Origin: Acidobacteriota bacterium
Lineage (GTDB): Bacteria > Acidobacteriota > Polarisedimenticolia > Gp22-AA2
NCBI GenBank assembly: GCA_016177515.1
Contig: JACOUZ010000303.1
Span: 1-6,969, forward strand
DNA: 6,969 nt
Direction of reading: 5' to 3'
Under the pieces are notes generated by a model. That model saw only the letters and a program-made list of their open reading frames with translations, ran no database searches and was not told the origin of the DNA. Position 1 is the first letter of the stretch. Every line of letters begins with the position of its first letter. Shown in pieces: positions 5,594 through 6,969 of this stretch. The translations under genes were made by a program, and so were the position numbers.

Positions 5594-6969
5594 GTGGTGT
5601 CACGCGCCGGACCGGGGAGGCTTTTCCTCGCCGCCCTCGTCCTCTCCGCCCTCCCCCGCCCCGCCCTGGCGGTCTCCCCCGTCCTGTGGACGCTGGAGAC
5701 CTTCGACGATTTCGAGAAAGGGAAGCCGGAGGGGGCGGCGGTCGCGGCCACCGGGGAGCTGATCCTGGCCCCTGCCCTGCGGCCCCTGAAGGTCCCGCCC
5801 CTCGAGCAGGCGTCGGAGCCGTTCCTCTGGTCGCAGGTCGTGGACGGCAAGGGAACGCTGTACGCCGGGGGTGGCAATGGCGGCAAGATCTACCGCGTGC
5901 CGAAGGGAGCCGCCGGCTCGCTCTACTACGAGACCGGCGATCTGGCGGTGCACGCCCTGGCGGTGGATCGGGACGACGTGCTGTACGCCGGCACCTCGCC
6001 GAACGGCAAGATCAAACGGATCACCGGCGAGGCCAAAGGCGAGGTCAACTACGAGCCGGAGGACCGCTACATCTGGGATCTGGCGGTCGGCCCGAAGGGG
6101 GATCTCTTCGCCGCCACGGGCGAGGGCGGCATCATCTATCGCATCCCGGGCAAGGGGAAGGGGGAGGTTTTCTTCGACAGCGAGGAGTTCCATGTCGCGT
6201 CCCTGGCGTTCGATCTCTCGGGAAACATCCTCGCCGGCACCGACGGCAAGGGTCTGCTCTACCGCGTCACGCCGGACGGGAAGGCGACCGTCCTGTTCGA
6301 TTCGCGGTTGCGCGAGATGAACGCCATCGCCGTCGATCCGAAGGGGGTGATCTACGCCGCGGCGATCGGCCAGGAGGGCGATCTGCCGGTCCCGCCGACC
6401 CCGCAGCAGGCCGTCCCGCAGGAAACGCCCGCCCCTTCCCGCGGCCCGGCGAATCCGCCGGTCGTGATCCCCGGGGTCGAGCCGGGCCCGACCGCCACCG
6501 TGACCGTGACCGCCTCGGCGGCGGGCCCGCCGGCGCAGGCCGCGCCCGGGCAGCCCAGGAGCGAGGTCTACCGCATCGACCCCGACGGCAGCGTGACGGC
6601 GATCTGGTCGTCACAGAGCGAGGTCGTCTATTCCCTGGTCGTCGACCCTTCCGGGCGTCCGGTCGTCGGCACCGGCGAGCCGGGGCGGATCCGGATCCTG
6701 ATCGACGCGCAGCAGAGCACTCTCTTGGCCCGCCTCCCCGAGTCCCAGGTGACGTCCCTCGCCCTCGGTCAGAGCCAGACGGTGTTCGCCGCCAGCAGCA
6801 ACGTCGGGCGCCTCTACCTCCTGGACGCCGCCGGCAGCGAATCGGGATCTTATCTCTCCCCCACCTGCGACGCTCAGACGGTGGCCCGCTGGGGGCGGAT
6901 CTCCTGGCGCGCCAGAGTCCCCCCCGGCGGGCGCGTCGAGGTCATGACCCGCTCCGGCAACAGCGGCGT
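5594..6969 (+). CDS. Secreted seven-bladed beta-propeller protein, C-terminus cut off
   Basis: 458 codons are visible and the frame is open to the right edge. It starts with GTG 5594 (GTG 5597 equally possible), one nt after the S55 stop. Residues 1-26 are a Sec signal peptide (GRLFLAALVLSALPRPALA). After a linker, four blades of exactly 41 residues follow at 89-129, 130-170, 171-211 and 212-252, each with the pattern L-Y/F-A-G/A-T, then G-x-I/L-Y/K-R-I/V, then a final strand like ALAVD. Blade 5 starts at 253 but is split by a Pro/Ala-rich loop (about 260-322) and resumes with EVYRIDPDG; blade 6 is about 357-396 and blade 7 about 397-423. The strand WSQVVDGKGT just before blade 1 looks like the closing strand of blade 7, giving a seven-bladed, NHL/WD-like propeller. 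Residues 424-458 (DAQTVARWGRISW, TRSGN) begin a further domain, probably a beta-sandwich. No catalytic motif is visible. Binding to the S55 protein, its substrate or the surface is a guess from the operon only. Confidence 0.8.
   Translation, partial: MVSRAGPGRLFLAALVLSALPRPALAVSPVLWTLETFDDFEKGKPEGAAVAATGELILAPALRPLKVPPLEQASEPFLWSQVVDGKGTLYAGGGNGGKIYRVPKGAAGSLYYETGDLAVHALAVDRDDVLYAGTSPNGKIKRITGEAKGEVNYEPEDRYIWDLAVGPKGDLFAATGEGGIIYRIPGKGKGEVFFDSEEFHVASLAFDLSGNILAGTDGKGLLYRVTPDGKATVLFDSRLREMNAIAVDPKGVIYAAAIGQEGDLPVPPTPQQAVPQETPAPSRGPANPPVVIPGVEPGPTATVTVTASAAGPPAQAAPGQPRSEVYRIDPDGSVTAIWSSQSEVVYSLVVDPSGRPVVGTGEPGRIRILIDAQQSTLLARLPESQVTSLALGQSQTVFAASSNVGRLYLLDAAGSESGSYLSPTCDAQTVARWGRISWRARVPPGGRVEVMTRSGNSG
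5858..6349 (+). repeat. Four 123-bp in-frame coding repeats (propeller blades)
   Basis: Four consecutive blades, each 41 codons with no length change, begin at 5858, 5981, 6104 and 6227. Identity is at the level of conserved positions (LYAG, GKIYR, ALAVD), not of DNA, so these are old duplications. Confidence 0.7.

Noticed and set aside
3763..5886. Long open frame (707 codons) on the minus strand
   Set aside because: Antisense shadow of the S55 gene and the start of the propeller gene; the S55 frame has a signal peptide and family motifs, this one does not.
6497..6517. Short tandem repeat of ACCGTG in the propeller gene
   Set aside because: Only about two units, within the Pro/Ala/Thr-rich loop; explained by biased composition.
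1..6969. tRNA, rRNA, CRISPR array, insertion sequence or integration site
   Set aside because: No regularly spaced direct repeats, transposase motifs, terminal inverted repeats or cloverleaf-like structure were found. Nearly all bases are in the five genes and their short spacers.

Overview
This window is strongly GC-rich bacterial DNA, with third codon positions mostly G or C. It holds five protein-coding genes, two of them cut by the window edges. No RNA gene, mobile element or CRISPR array is visible. The gene content fits an Acidobacteriota-type or similar deep-branching environmental Gram-negative bacterium: an ASPIC/UnbV-type CRTAC1 lipoprotein next to a TPR lipoprotein, a large secreted SpoIVB-like (peptidase S55) protein, and a secreted beta-propeller. 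This placement is inferred from family content; no taxonomic marker was compared.

Left part, minus strand (about 1-1521): a two-gene operon reading leftward. The first gene is a TPR lipoprotein (316-1521). It overlaps by 4 nt (ATGA) a CRTAC1/FG-GAP lipoprotein (1-319, C-terminus outside the window). Both carry lipoprotein signal peptides and are probably anchored in the cell envelope, where TPR and FG-GAP folds serve as protein-interaction scaffolds.

Divergent gap (1522-1700): a candidate promoter for each direction. The minus-strand -10 is TAGAAT, just before the TPR gene. The plus-strand -10 is TATACT, just before argS. Between them are repeated ATCGGCC/GGCCGAT elements and a 35-bp imperfect dyad.

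Centre, plus strand (1701-3656): argS, arginyl-tRNA synthetase. Its N-terminus and Shine-Dalgarno point to a rare CTG start codon. A GC-rich hairpin follows the stop codon directly.

Right part, plus strand (3754-6969): a second two-gene operon for exported proteins. The first gene is a 612-residue S55 (SpoIVB-like) protein, possibly translated from a nearly leaderless mRNA. One nt after its stop begins a secreted seven-bladed beta-propeller, cut off at the right edge. In the S55 protein the Ser-bearing module comes before the His-bearing module, the reverse of my recollection of SpoIVB. The two products may act together in the periplasm or at the cell surface, but substrate and role are unknown.

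The most noteworthy points are the CTG start of argS, the swapped module order and missing Asp of the S55 protein, the exact 41-residue repeats and Pro/Ala loop of the propeller, and the near-leaderless start of the secretion operon. No clearly new defence or mobile system is seen.
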